Origin: Sipunculus nudus
Lineage: Eukaryota; Annelida; Sipuncula; Golfingiida; Sipunculidae
NCBI GenBank assembly: GCA_026874595.1
Contig: CM049321.1
Location: 50,821,297-50,885,296, forward strand
Direction of reading: 5' to 3'
DNA length: 64,000 bases
Part shown: one piece after another, positions 48,254-60,035 of the stretch
Layout of the letters: the number at the start of each line of letters is the position of its first letter
How positions within the stretch are numbered: the first letter of the stretch is position 1
Notes under the pieces: generated by a model
Seen by the model: only the letters and a program-made list of their open reading frames with translations
Told to the model about the DNA's origin: nothing
The model's database searches: none
Made by a program: the position numbers and the translations under genes

Positions 48254-51200
48254 CAGTTCTGTACTAGTAATGTTAAATTAGCTTCGCTGGATACAAAATG
48301 TAACTGTCTTTATTACGATGGATATCAGACTATAAAAAGGAACGGAGACACTGAATTGATTGATACGTCATTTCAAACGAACATTTTATTCCAGCTTTCG
48401 GTAGTGTCCTATTGGCTCTATTTTCCTTAAGGAAATTATCCCATTATAAATGATGTCCTTGGTGAAGGCAGGGAAGTAATAACACAAATAAAAAGCTACA
48501 ACTTGGGAGTAAATTATTAAAAATAGCTATATTATATGAGCGCCAACCAGCAATTCAGCACGTAAAGGAAATGACAAAGATGTGGCAGCAAATTATCACA
48601 AATGAATCTTTAATTGAATGTTATGAGTAAAATCAGTTACAAATGTGATAGTAAGCATCCTCTCCATGTGGAATTATGGGGTGTTTTACCTCGAGCCAGA
48701 TGTCATTATCTTACTTTTAACAAAACCCCTCGAAAAATAAATATTATTTCCATATAATGTAAAACTATAATTTTACGATCCTAACTTGACCTTATCAGTT
48801 ATATCGCGTATCGCCATTATTTTGTTTTTACATTTTAGCATGTTATCCTAGTTTTCCCTGTTCCAGTGTTATTTCGGTGATGTCATTGAAAAAAAATGCA
48901 TGGTGTAAATAAATGCAGCTGTTATTGACCTCGTAATTAAGTAAGGCCTAACGGGGAATTATATCTGGGGAAATCGTGTGATATTGCCTGCTTAATGTGG
49001 AGGAAGGTAGCAATATAATAATAGTCCTGGAGCTAATTTCTATAGGGGCTCAAATAAAGGAAATCGTTAAACCCAACACACAGCCAAGGTTTGAACAGAT
49101 ATTATGGTAGTTTGATACCTCCACAGCACTGCTAGAGGGTAGTATTGTCAAATTGTGGTGTCAGGTTTTGAAGCTGACGCTTGACATTAAGTGTTGGGAA
49201 ATTGTAAGAGGTAGGGATACCTGTAAATTTCTTGGTTTCTAATCGACAAATCTCTATTATAAAAATATCTCTGGAATGGTCTTTAATGGGTCTATTCAAA
49301 TACGTATCAGCCATGTATATATAATTTAAAACACATATGGAAATGGAACATTAAACCCTATGAAAACAAAATCAATTTTTTATCATATTTTTAGTATTAA
49401 ACTTTTAAATGGTCGCTACAACTTTTAGCCTGTAACGTAAAATTATACATGCTGATATATAACACATACATTTTGGACTTTTTTTATACTGTATATAATC
49501 AATGATTAAAAATGGGCAGCGCGGTATTTTTTATGTTTTTAGGCAGTTTTCTTGTGTTTATCGGTCTTTTCGCTGAAGAACACTCTAAACACTATATATT
49601 TGGTCTATTTAGAAGAGAGAAGGTTCTGGTGATAACCTGCTTAAACCTGGGATCTCTAGAACAATTGAAACTGGTTGAGTTGGAGCTAACATTTGTGCTA
49701 CAATTATAAACCTCATATTATTCAAGCCTTAGTAATAACAATTTCTTGCAATATCCGCAAATATTATGTTATTTTACGCTGATAATTCCAGTGTATTTTT
49801 TTTAGATACGATATCCGCTGTTTCTTGTTGGGAATCGCTGCTGGTGGTTATAAGTATTCTGGTGGTTAGAGAAATATATTTGGCCGAAAATTGCAGAAGT
49901 GTATAATAAGCATGTTATGCGTTGCCTTTGTTCTTACTGAATAAAAACTGATGACACCTTTCATCATTGAAATAAGTTTGTATGGGCAAATAAAAACGGA
50001 GATTCCAATGTGAAATAGGCATTTAGTAAAGGTACTTTGTGCGACGAGATTGAAAGAAGAGCGCCCTTTATAAACTTTTTAAACAATATTTCCCACTTCG
50101 AATACGGTTTACTGAATTACCTGACTTGTAATACATCATGAATATTTCATTTTCCGACCTCTTTTATCACTTTATACATTTTACTTCATCGTCCAAATAT
50201 AAAAAAAAGTGTGCAAAACTAAACACGAAAGAAAGCAAGCGTATTGTTTGAATAATCTTGACATGTAGAAAACCTATAGGATTACAAACAAGAAATAACT
50301 TAATTTATGTACAACATTGTTCAAGTGTTTACGTGGTATAACTCATTAATTGCATCAGCAATTAAAGTATATATGCGGCAGACGATATGTTTTGTCTTCA
50401 TGCTCATATATCTGATATACGCTGACATACGGTTTAAACGGGGGTGTGAATTCCGTGCTGGACGTAGATGGACCGGAAAGGGGCAGTAGGGGTTGTGAGG
50501 CCATTTATTTATCGACTAGGCAATAAATGGATGTTCTCTTTTTTAATAGATAATGAAATTGACCTAATTACGATGGTTACCAGCGCTAACCTGTCGCCAC
50601 ATTTTAAAAGGAACAGGGATACTAAAATGATAGTTAAAATGATCGTGTCAAATGAGATTTTCAGGCACCGCCCGCGTCAATTTTAACCCCCACCCCTCTC
50701 CCGCTTATCAAATATTTTTATTTTGGTTTTTATTTTTCAAGAAGATAAAATAATATAATGTTGAAATGATTCTCTTATTTATGTAGTGCTCTTACCTATT
50801 TAGCATTAAAATTATGTTATAATCATGCTTTTTCTTATCGTTTGACATTTTTATCGAAACGTACAAAACAAGGTAAAAAAATTGCACGCTCGCACTGACT
50901 TCTGATAAAAAGTGGGAAACCATACCTTATTTTTATGGGCCTGATGCCTATCCCGCCCCACACAGTCTCCTTGTTTTTTTTTTATATCCACGTTTATAAC
51001 ATGTGGGAGTCCGCCAAATAATCAAATTCCACACACAAAGAACTGTTGGGGTCAAGTCGGGTGAATCAGACTCTATTAAGGACGGTTTATTGTTATTTTT
51101 ATAAATGCTTGGTATTTACAAATTTACATATGAGTTGCGTTTGTGGACGTGGTCACATACATACGTTATACCGCCCTATACTTTGCCGTTACACGTCCAC

Positions 51201-51491
51201 TTGATACCAAACGGTCTCCGCTGATAATTTCCTACTGAATTTTGTCAGAGTTCTTGTAAGGACACTGACAGGTATAACTCCCAGTTCCTCGAAACCGCTA
51301 TTTCACTGCCTTTGCACTGCGTATGCACTAAAACCTGGATATCACAAGCAGAGTTCCGGATATTGGACTGCACGGGTACGGCACCTTTTGTGATGACACT
51401 GGTCATGACTGAAGAGTTGCAACTAGTTTTAATGGTGAAAAAAAACTTTTTTTTTAAATGCAGCTTGCACTTTATGGGCTGACAGTTTTAT
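48251..51491. other. No certain gene
   Basis: The minus frame 49132-49314 begins with ATG in a good context (TACATGGCTGA) and encodes 60 non-repetitive residues. A donor-like ACAGGTATCC lies inside it. I do not recognise it. The rest is AT-rich. Confidence 0.35.
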
Positions 51492-51798
51492 GTAAAGGGA
51501 CATAATCAGGATAAAAATGATGCCTTTTATTTTACACTATCAGTTGTGTGTTGCTTCATACAAAAGTTTGACAACAAAATCAACCTAGCACACAGTATAC
51601 GGCTGTTACACACCTGCACCCAGTCACACGGGTTGTCTTTATATAAGATCGCGCCGAGTCCAGTGTATTTACTACTCGTTTACAGGAGTAAGCTAACTGT
51701 TTCATGGCAATATTTTGGCAGCTACAATTTATTTCAAAGAGAAGACGATGTTTTTCGTGTTAATTCTTTATGCTTTTTGGGTGATAAGGCCCCTTTAA
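51492..51798 (+). mobile_element. TTAA-type MITE-like repeat, copy M2 (internally shortened)
   Basis: Left terminus GTAA-AGGGACATAATC, right terminus GATAAGGCCCCT-TTAA. These are the same two ends as at 55282-55797 but in the opposite orientation, so both termini are present in about 307 bp. The interior matches the longer copy only at the ends and at TTTACAGGAGTAAGC..CAATATTTTGGCAG, so the middle is deleted or diverged. The plus open frame at 51546-51941 runs through it and is not a gene. Confidence 0.7.
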
Positions 51799-52119
51799 GC
51801 TTCTACGTATTTTTGCAGGACTCCCCGATTAGTAAATTAGAATTACTAAGTCAAATGTTTACAAAGTGCGCCTTTGGACACAATACAGGTAAAGTGTGTG
51901 AAAAAAAAATGAAAAAAAAAAACATAGAATGCTACCAATGATTATCAATGTTTATAAACCTGATCATGATCTATACGCATTCCGTCTTACCATATTAACT
52001 GTTCTCTGTCCTGTACTCTGTTCCCGAGGAAAACGTTTCAGCAATAGAATGAATTACGATTATCACTTTTTATGTGTCAGCTTATTTGTTATAACGGCTT
52101 TAATAAATTCTCTGGTGGA

Positions 52120-53090
52120 TGCTGGCATCAGGAAAGTCATCAAGTAATATTCACATATGAACAGTAACGTATGCACGAATGAACCTTGGAATATTTGTCG
52201 AATAAGTGAATGCAAACACGGGTTGGACACTCGGAAAATTGGTTACCGTTTGCTGCTAGTCTCGGATGTATATAGGCAGCCGCATAGAAATTGTTCTATG
52301 CTAAGAGGCAGAATTTGTAAAATCGTTGGATTTTGCAACTCTAATTTAATATTCGGGAGGTCCTGCAAAAACTACGTGGAATCTTAAAGGTGCCTAATCA
52401 CCTAAAAGGCACGTTGAATTAACACGAAAAGCATCGTCTTCTCTTTGAAATAGAGACGTTTTCCGCCACCTTCAATTAATGATTATCACTAGCAGCCGAC
52501 AGTTAATTCCCAACCCGTGGCATGGAAGTAAAGCCTTGAATAGAAAAACACTCTATGTTTCTTTTTATCATTGTCTGCTCTCATTGTTGCCAAAGAAAAA
52601 TGGCTTTTTAATTTCCTTACTGAATTGGTTTGCCTTATCCTGTTTGTCTGATATAAATATTGACCACAGAATCAAAATTCTACAGCCAACTTGCATCAAT
52701 CGGAAAACTTTCTACTGTTAAGTTAGTGCCTCAGCTAGGAGAGTATGCATTCATCCCCGTTCGTGCGTGTGTTTGTGTGAGCGTGTTTGTGTGTGCGTGC
52801 TTGTGTGCGTCTTGTGTTTATGCACAACATACCTCGCGCAACCATGAATGGAATCTCATGAACCTTACGGGTCATTTCGGGAATGGCCCAGAATCGATTA
52901 CATGTTGCGGTAATCCGGCACATGATCCGGATTCAGGAAAGTCATCAAGTAATATTCAGAAATATGCAGTCACGTATGCACGAATGAACTTTATTAGGAA
53001 TATTTGTTGAAAAGAAGTTAATGGAAACATGGGTTGGACAATTTGAAAATTGTTACCGTTGGACTCGGATGTACATAAGAAACCCCCATT
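52120..53090 (+). repeat. Locally duplicated repeat (two copies)
   Basis: Around 52120-52260 and 52925-53060 the same phrases appear in order: CAGGAAAGTCATCAAGTAAT, then ACGTATGCACGAATGAAC, then GGGTTGGACA. The second copy extends left through a GTGTGTTTGTGTG-rich tract (about 52765), as does a third, more diverged copy at 59565-59830. Identity of the element is unknown. Confidence 0.6.
52384..52478 (-). mobile_element. TTAA-type MITE-like repeat, copy M3 (one end only)
   Basis: Starts TTAAAGGTGCCTAATCACCT, the same terminus as at 55282, then matches the complement of 51720-51798 (ATTAACACGAAAA.CATCGT and CTTCTCTTTGAAAT). The other terminus is absent. Confidence 0.6.
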
Positions 53091-53908
53091 GAAGGTATTC
53101 CGGCAAGGCCTTGTCAAGGTTCGGCTGAGGTGTTCGCAATGCCCATAATGTTGACCCTCTACGAGTGGGACGCATGCATTCATTAGAATGTAGTATTCAT
53201 TAGTATGTCTTTCCTGCAAACGGCCTTGATCATCCTTACTTCAGAAGCTTTGTTACATGGCATCTGTTTAAAAGTTAGCCTCTCAAAATATGGATGCGAA
53301 GACCTTGTTATATGTAATTGAACTAATCAGAATGGCCCCGTTTGTATGGTGTCCATGTCAATATTTTCTTCCGAGACATCCTTATCTTGTTACGTTGTTA
53401 ATTAAACTATTAATTTCCCTCACTGATAATTGGATATTTTAATAAAATATATTCATTTTCTTGAATAAAATCAATAGTGCTCCTATAAAAGCTCTAAGCA
53501 GGTATTAATTATGTCATAAAATCTGGAAAAAAAGGTGGTCACTGGAGACATGACGATACCTCTCGTGCATCACTTCAGCATGCTAATCAGAAGAGAATGT
53601 GACAGAACAACTAGAATAATAAAAGTAATGGCCATTTATTCTACATGTAATACTGGAAGTAAATCGATAACAGATTATTCAATTGGGGGTAAGGAGGACA
53701 GAAGGAACCTAGGTTGGAATGTTAACCCCCCCCCCCCCCAAGCGCTATTTCGGCCATATGACACTGGACAGTGTAAGAAAGGGAAATAGCGTCAGAGTGC
53801 CTTTCAGTCTTGCATTGTGGATCTCACTGTAACGCTCAACGAGGAAGCAACTATATTTCCGTCATTTTTGACAAAACCGCATGGCCTGCAAGAACGATGT
53901 AACTGACG
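53091..53908. other. No gene seen
   Basis: AT-rich with a C run at 53727-53739. The open frame at 53535-53789 crosses that run and is not credible. Confidence 0.4.
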
Positions 53909-56788
53909 TAAACCAGACAAACAGATAATCAATATGATACTGAAATCGGTTAATTGCAAAACTCTGGTTCGTCTGTCTTGCTACAAGTGTATTTTTGAAT
54001 TATTGGATCTTTTTTGTGGACCCTCAAATGTTATACTACTAGATAACTACTAGATAGTGCTCGACTTGGTAAGGAGTGGTATACCGATAGTATATATGTT
54101 TGCAGAACGAATCCAACAGTGCTCTATTAAAGGGATGCTAAGAGCTGGTACATAGTGGTAATTTACGAAAATGACCAGTTAACACATTAACACTTGTTTT
54201 CATGCATTTGCAATCTTCAGATGTGATCTGTCAACGGTTGGTGCGGTTGTGTTGACGCCCTCAGCCATGGTCAGGTGGAAAAGTACGCAGATCAGGATTA
54301 TGCCTGCATTTCGACTTGATTTCTGATCTTTTGTTCAGCCTTTGTGACGTCGGTAATGTCACTATTTATTTGTACCATTTTTCGAGGCAGAGATTACACG
54401 TGCCATTGCGGAGCTTTCTCGGGGGTGCGCTTTTAAAAACCCGCCAGCTGATTGAATAAGGGGTGTTTTGACACATGTGTAGCCAAATGTACTTTGAGAG
54501 CTCGGAATCTTTTTCATGTTTTTGGTGATTAAATGACTTTCTGATGTTTCTGTACTGGGATTTGAAATTGATAAGCGGAAGTCATATATATGTCGTCTCG
54601 GTGGTTGGCGTTGTGACCGTAGCGGCATAGACAATGCCGGCTTGAAGGCATGCTCCTTAAGGGGGCATTCTGATTTGTTCCGGCAGTTACATCCACTTTT
54701 TTCGTTGTGTTGTTTTTTGTTCCTTTGGTCTTTTGGTGGTGGTGGTTGGCATGTCATTTCCTGGGCCTGCTGACCATACCTGCATGATTCTAGTGCGTTG
54801 GCGTACACTTGTTTTGTATTGACGAATGCGTCTCTGTTACTTGAAAGCTGGGAAATGCGTCTTGAAACTCCGGCGGGGATTTGTTTTTAAAACTGTAGGG
54901 GGTGGTTTGAGCTTGTGTTCACGTACAGGGGTCGGTCGTTTGATTTTCTGTATGGCTGGTGGGTGCCCGTCTGGAGGTGGAGTGTTTCAGCCAGGTAATT
55001 TACGAAATGTTTGCTGACTTCTGTGGTGATTCTGAGGCCGTCCTCCGAGAACGGTTCCTTTTTATTTTGATGTAATTTTTGTCGAGGTCCTTGCCGTGAT
55101 GTTCTTGAACACCGCGAGCCCGTCGTCTCGGTACAATACGATTGACTGTTTGTCGAAGTGGCGCCTGAGTCCGTTGAGAATGCTGAGGCGAACTAGTTCG
55201 CACAGCTCCGCCCCGTCTAGGCTTCCCATGGTAACATCAAATTTTTCTGCGGTGCCCTTCTTTGTCCATGCCATGCCGTTGTCAAAGGGGCCTAATCACC
55301 TATAAAACATGTTGAATTTACACAAAAATAGCTTTTCCCCTTTTAAAAAAATCTTTACCTGCCAAAATATTGCCTTGAAATCGTGTGCTTACTCATGTAA
55401 ACGAGTGTTAGAAACAGTGGACCGGGCGCGATATTAAGTGTAAACATAAACACAGCGCGTGGGGCCGTGAGCATCGCGCAGCCACAATACATGCCAATCA
55501 AGAGATGCTCTGACTTACTTGGCCGAAAAATATAATACATGTTCCTGCTGGCTGAAACACCACGTGTTGCGGTTCATAATCGGACCTCCGGTCTCGCGGC
55601 CTTGTAACTGTAAACAGACACGTGAACGGTGTTAACCTACAGGTGCTTAACGGCCATATGCGAGGTACTGAGACTGTGTGAGACTGTATGATTTTCCTGG
55701 GAAACTTTTTGTATAAAGCAACACCGAACTAATTGTGTGAATAGTTATTGTAATTGGAAGAAAAGGTATATAATTGCTCTTGATTATGTCCCTTTAAAAA
55801 GGACGGACTCTCATGAGTGCATTATCACTTCCATTTCTAGATCTTAGATTTTCGTTGTTTGTTTTGCCCATTTTTTAGCGTCCGTGAGTAGTTTTTTTGG
55901 TGATGGAGGTATAAAACTCGATGATGTAAAACATGATGAATGTGTGGGATTTTTTATCTGGGATGTTTTTGAACCATTCCAGTATGTTAGCCGTTATTGT
56001 CCACTGGTTTAGCGAGGTTGCTGTCCTGACTGACCTGTTGATAGATTCCAGGATAATCTTGCTTGGTCTCCCCATCTCACTTTTGGCTGGGTTCATATGG
56101 CGGAAGCTAGGATTAGTGGTAAAGTTGGGTTTATGGTCCTTCAGTGTCAGGAAGGCCTGTTTTTCTGTCATATTGTCGATCCTGTCGTCGATGTTTAAAT
56201 CGGTGGCAATTCTGTGCAGATTCCTGTTGATGTTAGTTACGTAATCCTGGGTAACTTTCTTGTATTTTGTTGTTATATTGTCCTTAACAGATTTGTTGTA
56301 TGTCGAGGTGTCCATTTTGAAGTAATTCCTTGTTTTGTCTTGCACGTAGACTTTGCGTGAAGAATTGATTTTTTTATGTCTCTCCTCAACTGTCTCTGGA
56401 AACTGTTGTTTACGTTTCTATGATGGATGTTCTCAACCAAGTCGAGTAGGTCATCCTCAAAGGATTTGATCTCGGGGATTCGCTGTAGGTTTCTTTTAGT
56501 TTTGAGTCCGAAGTTTTGTGTGTTTTCTTGGTCCATCTTACTCTCATTCTTGTCTTCTTTATGGAGGAAGTAGAAGGCCCTCCAGCTTATCCGTTTCATC
56601 ACGCTCTCTACTTTCTCAATCAAAGCTCTGATGTAGGTGTTTTTTGGTGGTATGGGAACATTCTTCATCGAATATCTGATCTGTGCGCGATCCATTTTCT
56701 TCTCATGGGTTCGAACTACTAGATAGTGATCGACTTGGTAAGGAGTGTTATACCGATAGTATATATGTCTGCAGAACGAATCCAACAG
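53909..56788 (-). mobile_element. Penelope-like retroelement with GIY-YIG end, degenerate
   Basis: Read on the minus strand, the blocks appear in order. The pre-RT segment is 56340-56800 (KVESVMKRISWRAF, NSFQRQLRRDIK). RT begins with FLTLKDHKPN (LKDHKPN at 56124-56144) and NPAKSEMGRPSK. Motif A is at 55905-55935 (EFYTSI), with Tyr where an Asp is expected. Motif B is FDVTMGSLDGAELCEL. The catalytic box YRDD is at 55122-55133 in LYRDDGLAVFKN. PYRKSNDRPLYV and SNHP follow, then CNCRNKSECPL, a GIVY (GIY-like) in another frame, FKSQYRN, and ELSKYIW .. CNLCLEKW up to a stop at 54366-54368. Frame changes, a stop at the YI-G position and a MITE at 55282-55797 show it is dead. A linker before CNCRNK seems shortened. 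RT plus C-terminal GIY-YIG is the Penelope-like plan; another RT class with a GIY-YIG domain is the alternative. Confidence 0.75.
55282..55797 (-). mobile_element. TTAA-type MITE-like repeat, copy M4, nested in the RT domain
   Basis: Left end TCAA-AGGGGCCTAATCACC (55282-55300), right end GATTATGTCCCT-TTAA (55782-55797). The termini are imperfect inverted repeats and the flanks are TTAA-like on both sides. The interior matches 415-879 over most of its length. It splits the Penelope-like ORF between a block reading VIMH..ESVLF (just right of it) and MAWTKKG (just left of it), so the insertion is younger than the retroelement. Confidence 0.8.
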
Positions 56789-57364
56789 TAAACCAGACAA
56801 ACAGATAATCAATATGATACTGAAATCGGTTAATTGCAAAACTCTGGTTCGTCTGCCTTGCTACAAGTGTATTTTTTGAATTATTGGATCTTTTTTGTGG
56901 ACCCTCAAATGTAATACTACTAGATAACTACTAGATAGTGCTCGACTTGGTAAGGAGTGGTATACCGATAGTATATATGTTTGCAGAACGAATCCCACAG
57001 TGCTCTATTAGCGGGATGCTAAGAGCTGGTACATAGTGGTAATTTACGAAAATGACCAGTTAAACTTGAGCACGTGTTTTCATGCATTTGCAATCTTCAT
57101 ATGTGATCTGTCAACAATTGATGCGGTTAAGTAATTATGTGTTCACGCACTCGGCCATGGTCAGGTGGGAATGTACGGGGATCAGGATTATGCCTGCATT
57201 TAGAAATGATTTCTGATCCTTTGTGACTTAGGGAATGTTATTATTTATACTTTTTTCTTCGAGGCAGAGATAACACGTGCAATTGAGGAGCTTTCTCAGG
57301 GGTAGGCTTTTAAGAACCCGCGAGCTGATTGAATATGGGGTGTTTTGTTCCTTCTGTAGCCAAA
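56789..57364 (-). mobile_element. Truncated upstream Penelope-like copy (terminal direct repeat)
   Basis: This 576-bp block is a direct repeat of 53909-54487, about 2880 bases away. It holds the 3' non-coding part and the last codons of the GIY-YIG end; on the minus strand TPYSIS and, near 57245, CYLCLEEK can be read. It sits immediately upstream of the longer copy in the same orientation. Penelope-like elements are known for such tandem arrangements, in which a truncated neighbour acts as a pseudo-LTR. A further 71-bp piece of the same repeat (56718-56788) duplicates 54047-54119 and 56929-56999. Confidence 0.75.
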
Positions 57365-60035
57365 CAATGAGTGTTTTGATCCTTCTGTAGCCGCCAGAAA
57401 GTGACTATTTTAATGGATGGTTTTATTTGAGAGAAAATATACCAATGAACCAGTGTATTAAAACAGACACTTAACCGGTAGAAGCAAAGCCAAAAGATGT
57501 CACAATTCAAGGAAAGATTCTAGAACCAGCAAAGCCAAAAGATGTCACAATTCAAATAAAGATTCTAGTCAATATAGCTGTATTATGATTTTTTAATAAA
57601 TACATAATTTACATAATGAATCCTACCAAATGTGTCCTCCAATAAGAAAACAAAATCTAAGTATTTATCATACACTATTTTGCATTAATTAAAAAAAAAA
57701 AATAATGCAACAGTATTACACGCATAGTGTCTGATATACGTTCCGTTAAGAATAAGACAAATGATGAATGATGGTAACCAGTAAATTCCGATGTTACAAC
57801 TTGTGTTGTAATGAAAAATATCCAACAAAGCCCTTACTTTTACTAAGCTATGATAAAGAGCAGAACAGTCAAAACGAAAGCCAAATAAAATAAAGGCAAA
57901 ATGGACAGCTTTTCTATTCACCTGGCACAGGACTGCTTGTACCCTCTCCTCATAAAGAACATCTAGCTGCTGTGAGCTTCCTAAAGAGGAGTCAGTTTCT
58001 ATGTTCGAGAACGTTATAGAGAATGATTTAGACCGATTTCAAATGCCTCCTCATTCTTCTTAGGGGGCCAATGGTCTAGCCTGTAGTGTTATCAAGTCCC
58101 AGCGGCATCGGTACTACTTTGAGAATATGCCAGGACATCTATAGCATGAACTCCCTACCCATTCAATCGTGTTCAAACACTCCAAATTAAGTTTTTTGTT
58201 ATGATGGGGGACCTTTCTCGTGTCAAATTAATCATCCGGGAGAATAAATGTATATAAAGAGATCCAGGACTCATATTACTTTATATTCACTCGGAGATTC
58301 GCGAATCTAAGTGCATGCCCATGAAAGGAGAATGTATTCAGGTCATTGGGAAAAAAACGCAGTTCATTAGAAAAGCCATACAAAACTAAATTGAATCACC
58401 GTAAATAAGGTGGTGAAAACTGTCGCAAAATACCAATCCTCTGGGAAATGATACGAGGAGAGTCATACAGACAGATATAATGCGAAAAAAAGTTTCGACA
58501 GAAACAGTAATCAGCTAAAAGAGGTAGACAGATTTCAGGTCAGGTTATATGAAACAAAAAACATTCTTAGAAAAAAGGGCAGGAAAAAGGAATAAACGTA
58601 ATATACACATTGTGAGGGATGTTCATATACTTGCATTTTTGTAAAACACATTGAATTCTTTTAAAAAATGTGACTTAAAATTACCAACGTGTTAAGTGTA
58701 CAAATTCAAATAAACGTCACCTCGAAAGCAATTGACAGGAAATACAGAGGGACATAATTGGATAAAAGAGGTTACAGGTTTCTTCAGACTTGAAAAAAAG
58801 CTTATTTACTGCGGCAGTACTGATAGAATACTAGAACACATCTGTTGATTTCATATCAGCACTAAATTAATTACTTGCCAGCAATTTGATTCAAACAGTT
58901 CAAATTAATTCCCGGCTTTATTTCTTGTCCGTCTTGTTTTAATTTTCTTTATCGGAATATCGATACAATTGAAAGGGAAATAATTGGAATGGAATAATAA
59001 GTGCAATTCCCGAGATAATACCTCGTGAAAAGACCCCTTTTGGCCAGAAGTCTAAAAAAGAGGCAATAATCGGACACCTCTCTCTGCTCCCGAGGCAGCG
59101 ATCAATACCGCAGGCTCGACTGACATTTCGTTGTCATATCACAGTAATCTTCATTGTCTACTGAATACACATCAAATAAGTGAGTTTCCAAACGATAAAG
59201 GACTTTGTCAATAGCATTTAGGTATAAACCCTATTTTATTCTAAAAGGTGCCACTGCTTTTCCGACATAAGTAGAGACATCCTGGCAGTTTAATCTAAAA
59301 TAAAAAGTCAGATACGGTAAAAACAACATATGTCTCGTTAGATACAATGTAAAACATATTTTTGTCATTAGGATTTGTTCTGAGAAAAAGGCTGGTTACT
59401 ATATTGCAAATTATTACAGATAATTATTCTGCAATAACTACCAATTGGTATTGCTTTACGTACAACGTATGCCGTAGTACATCTTTCATAAAAAAATAGT
59501 GTCACTACAGCCGCAAGTTTGTACACCAACCAACTATCATGGACAGCATAATTATTAGTGCATTTAGTATGCTTTCATTCTCGTTCGTGTTTGTGTGTGC
59601 TTTGTTCATAAAACAATTCATGCAGTCATGAAAGAACTCAGTAAAATTAACAGGGCACCTCGGGTACGGGCCAATGAAGAATCAATACGTTTTTGGAGTG
59701 GATCGTGATCTCAATCCAGGAAGGGCTTCCAGTAAGTTTCACAAATGTGCAGTCACATACGAACAACTGAACTTGTAATAAGGGCAAAATAAGTGAAAAC
59801 AAACACAGCCTCGTGCGCCACGCAGATTGCCTGTTCAGGTCACGGTCGAGCGCCCAGTACTTCGGTGTGAAGGTTTCCTGTGTTTATCTGCAATACTGAT
59901 CACATATACCGGAAATTTCAAAGTATAAACCTCAGGACCGGGATTTCGATGTCCACAAATCGTTTTCAGAACGTGTGTTCTCACATCTCAGGTGAGCAGT
60001 GTCTGAATTCCACAAACGGAAACTCCACGTGGCGG
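57365..60035. other. No gene seen; small repeats
   Basis: AGCAAAGCCAAAAGATGTCA is repeated at about 57483 and 57528, a 45-bp tandem duplication. 59565-59830 is a diverged relative of 52740-53060. The rest is AT-rich, apart from a somewhat less AT-rich patch at 59030-59130. Confidence 0.45.
59565..59830 (+). repeat. Diverged third copy of the 52-53 kb repeat
   Basis: Shares TTCTCGTTCGTGTTTGTGTG, GGGCCAATGAAGAATC, ATCCAGGAAGGGCTTCCAGT and TGCAGTCACATACGAAC with 52740-53000, in the same order and on the same strand. Confidence 0.55.

Noticed and set aside
54362-54808. 148-codon minus frame as an independent protein
   Set aside because: Its first part carries the CNCRNK motif of the Penelope-like ORF. 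After that it runs in the wrong frame, while the true continuation (ELSKYIW .. CNLCL) is in another frame.
55933-56244. 103-codon plus-strand frame
   Set aside because: It is the opposite strand of the reverse-transcriptase coding sequence.
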